Shown here piece after piece: positions 28,820-36,838 of a stretch of DNA of 64,000 nt (positions are counted from its first letter, which is position 1; every line of letters starts with the position of its first letter). A model generated the notes under the pieces. The model searched no databases, had not been told where the DNA came from, and saw only the letters and a list, made by a program, of their open reading frames with translations. The position numbers and the translations under genes are program-made. The stretch is taken from the NCBI GenBank assembly GCA_030446685.1, contig JAUJMV010000023.1, positions 54,755 to 118,754 on the forward strand. The letters run 5' to 3'. Source of the DNA: Thermomicrobiales bacterium (GTDB lineage: Bacteria > Chloroflexota > Chloroflexia > Thermomicrobiales > CADCWN01).

Positions 28820-30700
28820 CTACTGTGCCCTGAGGTCTGCTTCGTATTCCTTGCGAATCTGATCGCCGCCGCGGCTGCGCCAGTCCTGCACAAACTGGTC
28901 GAACGCGCTCAGCGGCGCGCGCCCGGTGACGATCGCGCTCATCCGGTCCCGATAGAGCTGGTCGAGTTCGCTGGCCCTCGCCGCGTAGGTCGGCGAGAAC
29001 GCGTTGAGCGTCGGATCATCGATGCCGATCGACAGCAGACCCTCCAGCAACTCCTGCTGCTGCTTGGCGGCGGGGTCGTCGCCACCGATGTAGATGACGG
29101 GGGGGGCCTCGGTCAGGTTCGCCAGATCGCCCCGCTCCATCCTCCCCCGGTCGTTGCGCTGGCGCGTACCATCCGGCTGGACCTCGTGATGGATGCCCTC
29201 GATGCCATAGTTCAGGAAGATCTCCTCTTCGCTGCCGAAGGGGGCGCAGAAGTAGTTGAGGATGCGCAGCAGCTCCCGGACGCGCTCCCGGTCCCGGCCC
29301 ACCTTCGCGGGGATGGCCACGAACCCGATGATGCCCGAGCCCTTGTGGGTCACCGCTTTGCCGCCGTCGTGCCCCATCGGCACCAGGCCGACCGGATCCG
29401 CGGTGGGGGTGACTTTCCGGGCGTTCAGGCGGAGCCCGGGGATGGCGCCGTAGCCGTCGGTGTAGCCGCCGAACTTGCCCCCGGCGAAGAGCTGCTTGGC
29501 CTGCTGGGTGTTCATCGTCCCCGCATCCGGATGGTAGACCCCGGCCTCGAAGAGCCGCCGCGCGTAGGCGACCGTCTGCCGATACTCCTCGGTTTCGTAG
29601 GCGGCCGCCAGCGTGCCGTCGGCATTGAGCCGCCACCCATTGGGCACGCGGAACATCCCCTCGAAGAAGCTCAGATCGTAGGGGTTGCTGCTGCTCGCCC
29701 CGAGACCGTAGGTGTCGGCCTGGCCGTTGCCGTCGGGGTCGTTCTTGGTCATGGCGATCATCAACCGGGAGAATTCTTCCGCGTTCTTGGGCTGGAGGAC
29801 GCCGAGCTTGTCCGCCCAATCCTGGCGAAACATCAGCGGGCTGCCCGCGATCGCGGTCGGGCGGGGGACGCCGTAGATCTTGCCCTTGATGGCGACGTTC
29901 TTCCAGTAGAAGTCCGGGAAGGCGGCGAGGTTGGGGTACTCCTGGAGGGCCGCGCCGGTCAGATAGGGCGTCAGGTCGGTCCAGGCGCCCTGCTGGATGA
30001 CCTTGTGCTGGTCGGGGGCCCGGCTGAGGACGAGCAGGCTGATGTCGGGGAGATCGCCGGCCGCGGTGAACGCGGCGAGTTTCTCCTGATAGCTGCCCAC
30101 CGGCGCGATCGTCGGTTCGAGCGTGACCCCGAGCCGCTTCTCCAACTCTTGCCAGTAGCGATTCTCGTTTCGCGAAGGGACCGGGGGATTGCCGAACGAG
30201 ATGTGGAGCGAAGTCACCCTGCCACCCCGGCCGGGGACGGCCGGGACGGAGTTGAAGACTGACGGGCGTTTGGTGTACAGCGGCGGCACCCCCGGCACGG
30301 GCGAGATGACGATCCCGGCCGTGCCGGCGACCGGGCTACTCGCCGCCGTCGCCCGCGCCGTGCCCGCGGCGGTCGTCGTTCCCGCCGTCGCGGTCGTCGT
30401 TCCCGCCGTCGCGGTCGTCGTGGTGACCCGCGCCGCGCCCACCCCGCCCGCGGCCGCCGCGGCGGCCGCCGTCGCCGCCGGGCTGCCCCCGGTAGTGGCG
30501 GTGGTGGCGCCCCCGCCCCCGCCGCCCGTCGTCGGGGCGGGCGGAGCCTCGCTGCCGCAGGCGGCGAGCAAGGCGACGCCCGCGGCCCCCAGCGCCGCGC
30601 GCAGGACCGCCCGGCGGCTGTGGACCCCGCGGGGCAACCGGCGTTGGCCGTCCTCTCCGCGTCGCATTTGCTCGGCGCTCCCGGTCGGTCGCTCGCGCAT
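28820..30700 (-). CDS. Extracellular solute-binding lipoprotein, family 1 (carbohydrate ABC importer component)
   Basis: A 626-aa exported binding protein. The N-terminus has a Tat-like signal and lipobox ('SRRAVLRAALGAAGVALLAAC'). A long low-complexity Gly/Thr/Ala linker (about residues 50-115) follows, then the binding domain from 'RGGRVTSLHISFG'. The C-terminal 'DWRSRGGDQIRKEYEADL' recurs in two other proteins of the window. It would be anchored outside the membrane and deliver a sugar or oligosaccharide to a permease. The start 'MRERPTG' at 30700 has GGAGGGAGG upstream. It heads the minus-strand catabolic block and is divergent from the LacI regulator. No permease or ATPase genes follow it, so it must use components encoded elsewhere. 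Confidence 0.9.
   Translation of the reverse strand: MRERPTGSAEQMRRGEDGQRRLPRGVHSRRAVLRAALGAAGVALLAACGSEAPPAPTTGGGGGGATTATTGGSPAATAAAAAAAGGVGAARVTTTTATAGTTTATAGTTTAAGTARATAASSPVAGTAGIVISPVPGVPPLYTKRPSVFNSVPAVPGRGGRVTSLHISFGNPPVPSRNENRYWQELEKRLGVTLEPTIAPVGSYQEKLAAFTAAGDLPDISLLVLSRAPDQHKVIQQGAWTDLTPYLTGAALQEYPNLAAFPDFYWKNVAIKGKIYGVPRPTAIAGSPLMFRQDWADKLGVLQPKNAEEFSRLMIAMTKNDPDGNGQADTYGLGASSSNPYDLSFFEGMFRVPNGWRLNADGTLAAAYETEEYRQTVAYARRLFEAGVYHPDAGTMNTQQAKQLFAGGKFGGYTDGYGAIPGLRLNARKVTPTADPVGLVPMGHDGGKAVTHKGSGIIGFVAIPAKVGRDRERVRELLRILNYFCAPFGSEEEIFLNYGIEGIHHEVQPDGTRQRNDRGRMERGDLANLTEAPPVIYIGGDDPAAKQQQELLEGLLSIGIDDPTLNAFSPTYAARASELDQLYRDRMSAIVTGRAPLSAFDQFVQDWRSRGGDQIRKEYEADLRAQ
30368..30425. repeat. 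21-bp tandem repeat in the linker of the solute-binding protein gene
   Basis: The unit 'GCGGTCGTCGTTCCCGCCGTC' minus its last base, and its near copies, occur about 2.5 times in tandem. They encode the Thr/Ala-rich linker between lipid anchor and binding domain. Variation in copy number would change linker length without a frameshift. Confidence 0.6.
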
Positions 30701-30899
30701 CGTCGTCCTCCCTCCGCGCGCGATAGCGCACGCCTGTTGTCCAGCCACCACTCGTCCCGCACCGGCGCCGGCGTCCCCGCGACCCCCTGCGCCGCCGGCA
30801 CGCGTCCGCCTCGGTCGTGCCCTGCGCGGCGTCGATCCCTGAACCGATGCCGGCGCCCCATCCAGGGTTACTCTCGCCGCCCGAGAAACAGCCTCTCCA

Positions 30900-30965
30900 C
30901 ATCGGCGGATTAGATTATTCGATATTAGATGTTGGAATTATCATAGCATGCCTGTCAAGAGGGGG
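30900..30965. promoter_or_regulatory. AT-rich divergent control region between the solute-binding gene and lacI-type gene
   Basis: This is the only clearly AT-rich stretch near the two divergent genes ('GATTATTCGATATTAGATG', 'GGAATTATCATAG'). On the minus strand it offers TTGACA followed by GGCATGC; on the plus strand TATCAT could be a -10. A LacI-family operator would be expected here, but I see no clean palindrome. Confidence 0.5.
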
Positions 30966-31038
30966 CTGGCCCGCGCCGGGATCGAGTATGATGTCGTCGC
31001 GCCAGGGAGTGCCGACGGCGAGATGGAAGGACGGGGGC

Positions 31039-32124
31039 ATGGTCAGGCCGCGGGCGGTCACGAGCTACGACGTCGCCAAGCACGCGGGGGTGTCCCAGGC
31101 GACGGTCTCGGCCGTGCTGAACAACAAGCACGGCACGATCCGCGTCTCGGAGGAGACGCGCCGGCGCGTGCTCGCGGCGGTGGAGACGCTGCAGTACTCC
31201 CCGAATCCTCTCGCGCAGGGCTTACGCCGCCGCCGGAGCGGGATCATCGGCTTCGTCCCGCTGGGGTTCTACCGCAAGCGCCACGAGCGGCCACTGCCGA
31301 CCATGCAACTGCTCAACCTCCAGATCGCGCGCGCGGCGATCCAGCACGGCTACCACGTCCTGGAGGCCACCGCCGAATCGGCCGCCTCGCGCGGCAGCGA
31401 GGAACTCGTCCGCTTCCTGCTGGACCAGCGGGTCGACGGGGTGATCGTCGACCGGCCCGAGACCGCCGCCGAGGTCCGGCGGCTCGTCGAGCGCGGCCTG
31501 CCGGTCGTGCAACTGCTGGCCCCGCACTTCGACTGTCCGACGCCGGCCATCACGGTGGACATGACGCCGGGCACCGACGCCGCGATCGACCACCTGGTCG
31601 GGCAGGGACACCGGCGGATTGCCTTCCTCGGCCACCACGGCGCCCGCCCCCACGATCGCGCCCGGTTGGACTGCTTCCGCGCCGCGCTCGCCCGCCACCG
31701 GCTCGCGCTGCCGGAGGAGTACGTGCGGCTGGGGGAGACGACCGTGGTGACGGAGAGCTGCGCCCTCGCCACGGCCCTGCTCGCGCTGCCGGAGCGGCCG
31801 ACCGCGATCCTGGCCGCGACCGAGGGGCTGGCCCTCGGCGCGTTGCGGGCGCTCTACGCGGCGCGGGTCCATGTGCCGGAGGCGATGAGCCTGGTCAGCA
31901 GCAACGACGCCCTGGCCGTCCACCTCTACCCGCCGCTGACCAGCATCACCCTGCCGTTCGAGGAGATCGCGCACCATGCCGTCGCGCTGCTCACCGCGCA
32001 GCTCGACGGCGATGTCCCGGCATCCGGCGAGCCGACCCGGATCGTCCTCCCCACGCAGTTCACCATCCGCGAGTCGACGCGGCCGCCGCTCGGCGCCCGA
32101 GACGAGGTTCAGGCCGGGCGGTAG
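31039..32124 (+). CDS. LacI-family transcriptional regulator
   Basis: A 361-aa repressor-type regulator. The N-terminal helix-turn-helix is 'TSYDVAKHAGVSQATVSAVL' (about residues 7-26), followed by the hinge 'YSPNPLAQGLRRRRSGIIG'. A periplasmic-binding-protein-like effector domain has 'LDQRVDGVIVDRP', 'AIDHLVGQGHRRIAFLGHHG' and 'LPFEEIAHHAVALL'. The ATG at 31039 is chosen over the track start (30817) because the HTH begins directly after it and GGAAGGA lies about 8 nt upstream. It is divergent from the solute-binding protein at the head of the catabolic block, so it most likely controls that block in response to a sugar ligand. Confidence 0.93.
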   Translation: MVRPRAVTSYDVAKHAGVSQATVSAVLNNKHGTIRVSEETRRRVLAAVETLQYSPNPLAQGLRRRRSGIIGFVPLGFYRKRHERPLPTMQLLNLQIARAAIQHGYHVLEATAESAASRGSEELVRFLLDQRVDGVIVDRPETAAEVRRLVERGLPVVQLLAPHFDCPTPAITVDMTPGTDAAIDHLVGQGHRRIAFLGHHGARPHDRARLDCFRAALARHRLALPEEYVRLGETTVVTESCALATALLALPERPTAILAATEGLALGALRALYAARVHVPEAMSLVSSNDALAVHLYPPLTSITLPFEEIAHHAVALLTAQLDGDVPASGEPTRIVLPTQFTIRESTRPPLGARDEVQAGR

Positions 32125-32295
32125 GAGTGGAACGGAAACGAGCGCCGGCACGTCACCAATCCTCAACGATCGTGTTCGGGCGATCGCCTCGACGGCTCGC
32201 TGCAAGCCCTGCTTCGTCCCACCGGCGGCACGTAACATCGTACGGAATGTGCAAGCACCTCCGCCCGCGACGCCGCACCTCGCGCCCCGGCCATC

Positions 32296-33810
32296 TCAGC
32301 CGTCCAGGGGTGGGGAGAAGGGGGTCTCCGTATTCCGCCCGGTCGCCGGGTCGAAATAGAGCGGCGCGGGGTGGCCGCCAGCGGTGCGGATCGCCCAGTC
32401 GAGGAGCCGGTCGCGCAGCCGCCCGCGCACGGCGGCGTACGCCGGGTCGCGCGCCCGGTTCGTCAGCTCCCACGGGTCGGCCCCGAGGTCGTACAGCTCG
32501 TCGGTCTCGTCGGCCGGGTCGTAGACGTACTTGTACTGCCCCATCCGCACCATCCGCGGGTGGCCCTCGGCCTCGCGCCAGCGCAGCAGGGGGAGCGGCC
32601 CCGGCCACGGCCCCGCGAGCAACCGGGGCAGATCCGCCAGCCGCAGCCGGGGGCCACCCGCGCCGTACTCCGCGAACACCGCGTCGCGCGGCGGGTCGTC
32701 CCCGATGCCGGGGAGCGGGCGCCCGTCGTGGCCCGCCGGCACCGGCACGCCCGCGAGACCGAGGCAGGTCGGCAGGACGTCGAGCAGGCTGACGAGGTGG
32801 GGCTCCACCGCGCCTTCCGGCACGCGACCGGGCCACGACAGGAGCAGCGGCACGCGGGTCAGGCAGTCGTAGAACGCGCCCGACTTCACCGCGGCGCGGT
32901 GCTCGCCCGCGTAGTCGCCGTGATCGGAGCAGAAGACGACGATCGTGTCCTCGGTCAGCCCGCGCCGGTCGAGCGCGGCGAGGATCCGCCCCACCGCGTC
33001 GTCCACGAAGCGGATCATCCCGTAGTAGACGCTCAGCGTGAGGCGGATCTGGGCCTCGCTGAGGCGGTCGGAGCCGAACAGCCGACGGAAGACGCGCGTG
33101 CGCTCCATCGCCGCGTCGGCCTCGCCGTCGCGCCACGGGGGCAGCGTCAGACGCTCCGGCGGGTGCAGCGCGGCGTACGGCAGCGGGCACTGGTACGGCT
33201 CGTGCGGGTCGGGGAACGAGACCCACGCGCAGAAGGGCCGGTCGCCGGTCTGCGCCTCCAGGAAGCGCACCGCGCGCCGCGCCAGGATGGCCGTGGGACA
33301 GGCTTCCGCCGGGTAGGGGTTGATGCGCGGCCGCCCGTACACGGCCGGGTCGATGCCGGGCGCGTCCCCTTCCAGCCCCGGTGCGCCGGAACGGATCCAG
33401 CGCACCGCCGCCGCCTCCTCCTCGCTCGCGGTGTCGTCCGGCCCCTGGTGCGAGAAGACGTAGCGGTGCGCGAACAGCGCCTGGTCGGCGGGCCGGAAGC
33501 AGTGGTCCTTGCCGAACAGGGCGAGCGTGTACCCCGCCTCGTGCAGCCCGCGCGCGAAGTGGTGTTCCTCCGGCGGCATGAGGATTTCGTTGGTGCGCGC
33601 CCCGTGGCGGTGCGGGTAGCGCCCGGTCCAGAAGGAGACGCGCGCCGGCACGCACAGCGGGTGCGGGGTGTAGCACTGGTCGTAGCGCACGCCGCGCGCG
33701 GCCAGGCGTTCCAGCGCGGGCGTCGGCACGTCGGGGTTGCCGTACAGCCGGATCGCGGTCGCCTTCTGCTGGTCGGTCATCAGGACGAGGATGTTCGGCC
33801 GCTTCGCCAT
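32296..33810 (-). CDS. Type I (formylglycine) sulfatase
   Basis: A 504-aa sulfatase with the N-terminal metal site 'ILVLMTDQQKATAIR', the formylglycine motif 'CVPAR' in 'PHPLCVPARVSFWTGRYPH', 'LFGKDHCF', 'SFPDPHEPYQCPLPYA' and the second metal site 'VFCSDHGDYAGEH'. The C-terminal subdomain includes 'YKYVYDPADETDELYDLGAD'. No signal peptide is seen, suggesting action on imported sulfated sugars. It starts 4 nt after the stop of the preceding sulfatase gene, with its ribosome-binding site GGAGAGGAG inside that gene's end, so the two are co-translated. It is the last gene of the GntR-linked sulfatase operon. Confidence 0.93.
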   Translation of the reverse strand: MAKRPNILVLMTDQQKATAIRLYGNPDVPTPALERLAARGVRYDQCYTPHPLCVPARVSFWTGRYPHRHGARTNEILMPPEEHHFARGLHEAGYTLALFGKDHCFRPADQALFAHRYVFSHQGPDDTASEEEAAAVRWIRSGAPGLEGDAPGIDPAVYGRPRINPYPAEACPTAILARRAVRFLEAQTGDRPFCAWVSFPDPHEPYQCPLPYAALHPPERLTLPPWRDGEADAAMERTRVFRRLFGSDRLSEAQIRLTLSVYYGMIRFVDDAVGRILAALDRRGLTEDTIVVFCSDHGDYAGEHRAAVKSGAFYDCLTRVPLLLSWPGRVPEGAVEPHLVSLLDVLPTCLGLAGVPVPAGHDGRPLPGIGDDPPRDAVFAEYGAGGPRLRLADLPRLLAGPWPGPLPLLRWREAEGHPRMVRMGQYKYVYDPADETDELYDLGADPWELTNRARDPAYAAVRGRLRDRLLDWAIRTAGGHPAPLYFDPATGRNTETPFSPPLDG

Positions 33811-33814
33811 CGGA

Positions 33815-35158
33815 TCAGCGCTCCTCTCCTACGGCCGCCGGCCGGATCGCCGGCGCGCCCCCCGCCGGTCGCTCCCGTGTCACCTCGGCGAGCCAGGCCC
33901 GCGCGGCGGCCGCCAGCTCCGCGACGATGTCGGGGTGCCGGTCCCGCAGGTTGATCCGCTCGCCCGGATCCTGGCCGAGATCGGCCAGGTGGACGGGGTC
34001 GGCGGCCGGGCGGCCGAAGTCGAGCTTGCCGTCGAGGACCAGCTTCCAACGACCCTCGCGCGCCGCCAGTTGCCCGGCGTACTCCCAGAAGACGCGCCGG
34101 TGCGGGCTCGGCGCGCCCTCCCTTACCGTCGGCAGCAGGTCGCGGCCGTCCAGCCCCTCCGCCGGTTCGGCGCCGGCCAGCGCCAGGAAGGTGGGCACGA
34201 TGTCCATCATCACGCCCACCTCGTCGCGGACCTGCCCGGCCGGGATGCGCGCCGGGTAACTGAGGATGGCCGGCTCGCGGATGCCGCCCTCGAACAGGCT
34301 CGCCTTGTGGCCGCGGAAGTGGCCGGCGCTGCCGCCGTAGTAGCGATCCTCCCTGCCGTCGAGCCAGTTGCGCGACTCGCTGGACGGGCCGTTGTCGCTG
34401 GAGAAGAAGATGACGGTGTCGTCGAGCTTGCCGGCGCGCCGCAGCGCGTCCACGATCGCCCCGACGCCGTCGTCCAGCGCGGCGATCATCGCCGCCATGA
34501 TCCGGCGATCGGGCGGCAGGCCGGGGAAGCGGTCGAGGTATTCCCGCGGCGCGTGCATCGGGTAGTGGGGCGCGCTGTACGGCACGTAGAGGAAGAAGGG
34601 CGCGCCCGCGTGCCGCTCGATGAACGCCACCGCCCGCTCGGTGATCAGCTCGGTCAGGTAGCGCCCGTTCGCCCAGACCTCCTCGCCGTCCCGCCAGAGG
34701 TCGTGGACCGGGTTGACGCCCCCGGCCTGGCCCCAGTAGAAGATGTGCGAGTAGTAGTCCACGCAGCCGGCCAGGAAGCCGAAGAACTCGTCGAAGCCGT
34801 GGGCGTTCGGGCCGTGCGCCGGGGCCGTGCCCAGGTGCCACTTGCCGCAGAGGCCCGTCGCGTAGCCCCGCTCCTTGAGGCGGCGCGCCAGCGTCCGCTC
34901 GTCCGCCGGCAGGCCGGCGCCGCCGCGCCTGCCGCCGAGGATCGCGCCGACGCCGGCGCGCTGCGGGTAGCGCCCGGTCAGCAGCGCGGCGCGCGACGGC
35001 GAGCAGACCGGTGAGTTCGAGTACCAGTCGGTGAAGCGGACGCCCCGCGCCGCGAGCGCGTCCAGGTGCGGGGTCTTGACGGCGTCCGAGCCGTAGCAGC
35101 CGAGGTCGCCGTAGCCGAGGTCGTCGGCGTAGATGACGATGAAGTTCGGCGCGCCCAT
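33815..35158 (-). CDS. Type I sulfatase (arylsulfatase A-like)
   Basis: A 447-aa sulfatase with 'IVIYADDLGYGDLGCYGSD', the characteristic metal-binding start of arylsulfatase-A-like enzymes. It also has the formylglycine motif 'CSPSR' in 'SPVCSPSRAALLTGRYP', the His motif 'GKWHLG', 'VPYSAPHYPMHAP' and 'VIFFSSDNGPSSESRNW'. The ATG at 35158 ('MGAPNFIVIYADD') with GGGAGGT upstream is preferred over 35197. It belongs to a different subfamily from its neighbours, judging from the DDxGYGD start and DNG metal site, so the operon probably removes sulfates from several positions or linkages. No signal peptide is visible. Confidence 0.93.
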   Translation of the reverse strand: MGAPNFIVIYADDLGYGDLGCYGSDAVKTPHLDALAARGVRFTDWYSNSPVCSPSRAALLTGRYPQRAGVGAILGGRRGGAGLPADERTLARRLKERGYATGLCGKWHLGTAPAHGPNAHGFDEFFGFLAGCVDYYSHIFYWGQAGGVNPVHDLWRDGEEVWANGRYLTELITERAVAFIERHAGAPFFLYVPYSAPHYPMHAPREYLDRFPGLPPDRRIMAAMIAALDDGVGAIVDALRRAGKLDDTVIFFSSDNGPSSESRNWLDGREDRYYGGSAGHFRGHKASLFEGGIREPAILSYPARIPAGQVRDEVGVMMDIVPTFLALAGAEPAEGLDGRDLLPTVREGAPSPHRRVFWEYAGQLAAREGRWKLVLDGKLDFGRPAADPVHLADLGQDPGERINLRDRHPDIVAELAAAARAWLAEVTRERPAGGAPAIRPAAVGEER

Positions 35159-35292
35159 CCGGTCCACCTCCCGCTCGCCCGCGCCCCCGCGACCCACCTC
35201 GTGGGATCCTCGCCGCCCGGCGCTCCGCTCCCGAAGGCGGCGGGAGGGGGCCAGGGGTGGGGGCGCCCACTACCACTTACCCGAGTGCGGCC

Positions 35293-36765
35293 TCAGTACC
35301 GCGCGACGCGCGCCGGCCCCGGGTCGGCGGCCAGCATCGTGGCATCGAACGCGCGCTTCAGCAAGGCGCACTTCCGGTCGGCGCTGCCGGGATCCTCCCA
35401 GAGGTTGCGGAACTCGTGCGGGTCGTCGGCCAGGTCGTAGAGCTCGCCGGCCGGGTGGCCGTGGTAGACCGCGAGCTTGTGGCGACCGTCGAAGAGCATC
35501 GTCGCCCGGCTGGCGCCGGGGAGGTTCACCGCGTCGTGATACTCGCAGCGGACGACGTCGCGGTGCCGCGCGGGATCGGCCCGCCCGGTCAGGATCGGCA
35601 GCAGCGACCGGCCCTGCATCCGTCCCGGCGCCGGCAGTCCGGCCAGGTCGAGCAGCGTCGGCGCGAGGTCCACCAGCTCGACCAGGGCGTCGGCGCGCAG
35701 CCCCGCGCGGACGTGGCCGGGCCAGGACCAGATCAGCGGCACATGGACCAGCCCCTCGTAGAAGCGGCAGCCCTTCAGCCGCAGCCCGTGATCCCCCAGC
35801 ATCTCGCCGTGGTCGCTCATGAAGATGACGACGGTGTCCTCGCGCTGGCCGGTCGCCTCCAGGGCGGCGAGGATGCGCCCCACCTGCGCGTCGATCAGTT
35901 CGATCTGCGCGTAGTAGGCCGCGACCATCCGGCGCGCGTCGTAGGCGTCGGGCGGCTCCGGCGCCGTCTGGAAGTCGACCGCCGCCAGGGCGCGCTGCTG
36001 CTCCAGGTCGGACGGGGCGAAGCGCGGCGGCGGCATGGCGTCGGGGTCCATCCGCGCCAGGTAGTCGGGCGGCGGGTCGAAGGGCGGGTGGGGATCGAAG
36101 GGGTTGACACTGATCAACCAGGGGCCGTCGCGCCGCTCCGACAGGAAGGCGATCGCCTCGTCGGCGCACCAGGTGGTCTGGTGGTGGCGCGCGGCGATGC
36201 CGGCGCGGTACAGCCCCGGCCGGTGGTAGCGCGCCACCAGTTGCCCGGCGCCGAGGTCGGCCGGCGTCCAGCCGGCGGGCGTCTCGGCCCCATAGGCGGC
36301 TTCCCACGCGACGCCCCGGTCGCGCAGCCAGCGCTGATAGGCGTGCGCCGCGGTCGGCCAGCCCGGCTCGGGGTCGGGGTGGTGGCTCCAGTGGAAGACG
36401 CGGTAGCCGTCGTCGGGGCGGGCCTCGACCCGGCCGTGGGCGGCGGAGAGGTGGAGCTTGCCGACCAGCCCGCAGTCGTAGCCGGCGTCCGCCAGGAGTC
36501 GGGTGACCAGCGGCACGCCGGGCGGGAACCCGGCGTTGCCGTTGCGGTGGAGGTGGATCGCGCCGGGGTAGCAGCCGGTCAGGAAGCTGGCGCGGCTGGG
36601 GGTGCAGATCGGGCTCTGGCAGTAGGCATTGGTGAACGCCACCCCCTCGGCGACCAGCCGGTCGAGGTGCGGCGTGCGGATGTGCGGGTTGCCCAGCGCG
36701 CCGATCGTGTCGGAACGCTGCTGGTCGGTGCAGATCCAGAGGACGTTCGGCCGCGCGGCGGGCAT
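35293..36765 (-). CDS. Type I (formylglycine) sulfatase
   Basis: A 490-aa sulfatase with the N-terminal 'VLWICTDQQRSDTIGALGN', the formylglycine motif 'CTPSR' in 'SPICTPSRASFLTGCYP', 'GLVGKLHLS', 'NPFDPHPPFDPPPDY' and 'VIFMSDHGEMLGDHG'. The C-terminal part has 'HKLAVYHGHPAGELYDLADD'. The start at 36765 has GAGGAGGAG upstream. It follows a solute-binding lipoprotein gene by 73 bp on the same strand, so binding protein and sulfatases are probably produced together. The absence of a signal peptide suggests cytoplasmic desulfation after uptake. Confidence 0.93.
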   Translation of the reverse strand: MPAARPNVLWICTDQQRSDTIGALGNPHIRTPHLDRLVAEGVAFTNAYCQSPICTPSRASFLTGCYPGAIHLHRNGNAGFPPGVPLVTRLLADAGYDCGLVGKLHLSAAHGRVEARPDDGYRVFHWSHHPDPEPGWPTAAHAYQRWLRDRGVAWEAAYGAETPAGWTPADLGAGQLVARYHRPGLYRAGIAARHHQTTWCADEAIAFLSERRDGPWLISVNPFDPHPPFDPPPDYLARMDPDAMPPPRFAPSDLEQQRALAAVDFQTAPEPPDAYDARRMVAAYYAQIELIDAQVGRILAALEATGQREDTVVIFMSDHGEMLGDHGLRLKGCRFYEGLVHVPLIWSWPGHVRAGLRADALVELVDLAPTLLDLAGLPAPGRMQGRSLLPILTGRADPARHRDVVRCEYHDAVNLPGASRATMLFDGRHKLAVYHGHPAGELYDLADDPHEFRNLWEDPGSADRKCALLKRAFDATMLAADPGPARVARY

Positions 36766-36838
36766 GGCTCCTCCTCGGTCGCGCCACCCGGTGCGGGGAC
36801 GGCCCGCGCGCCCACGGCGGCGCGGCGGTCGCGCGGCG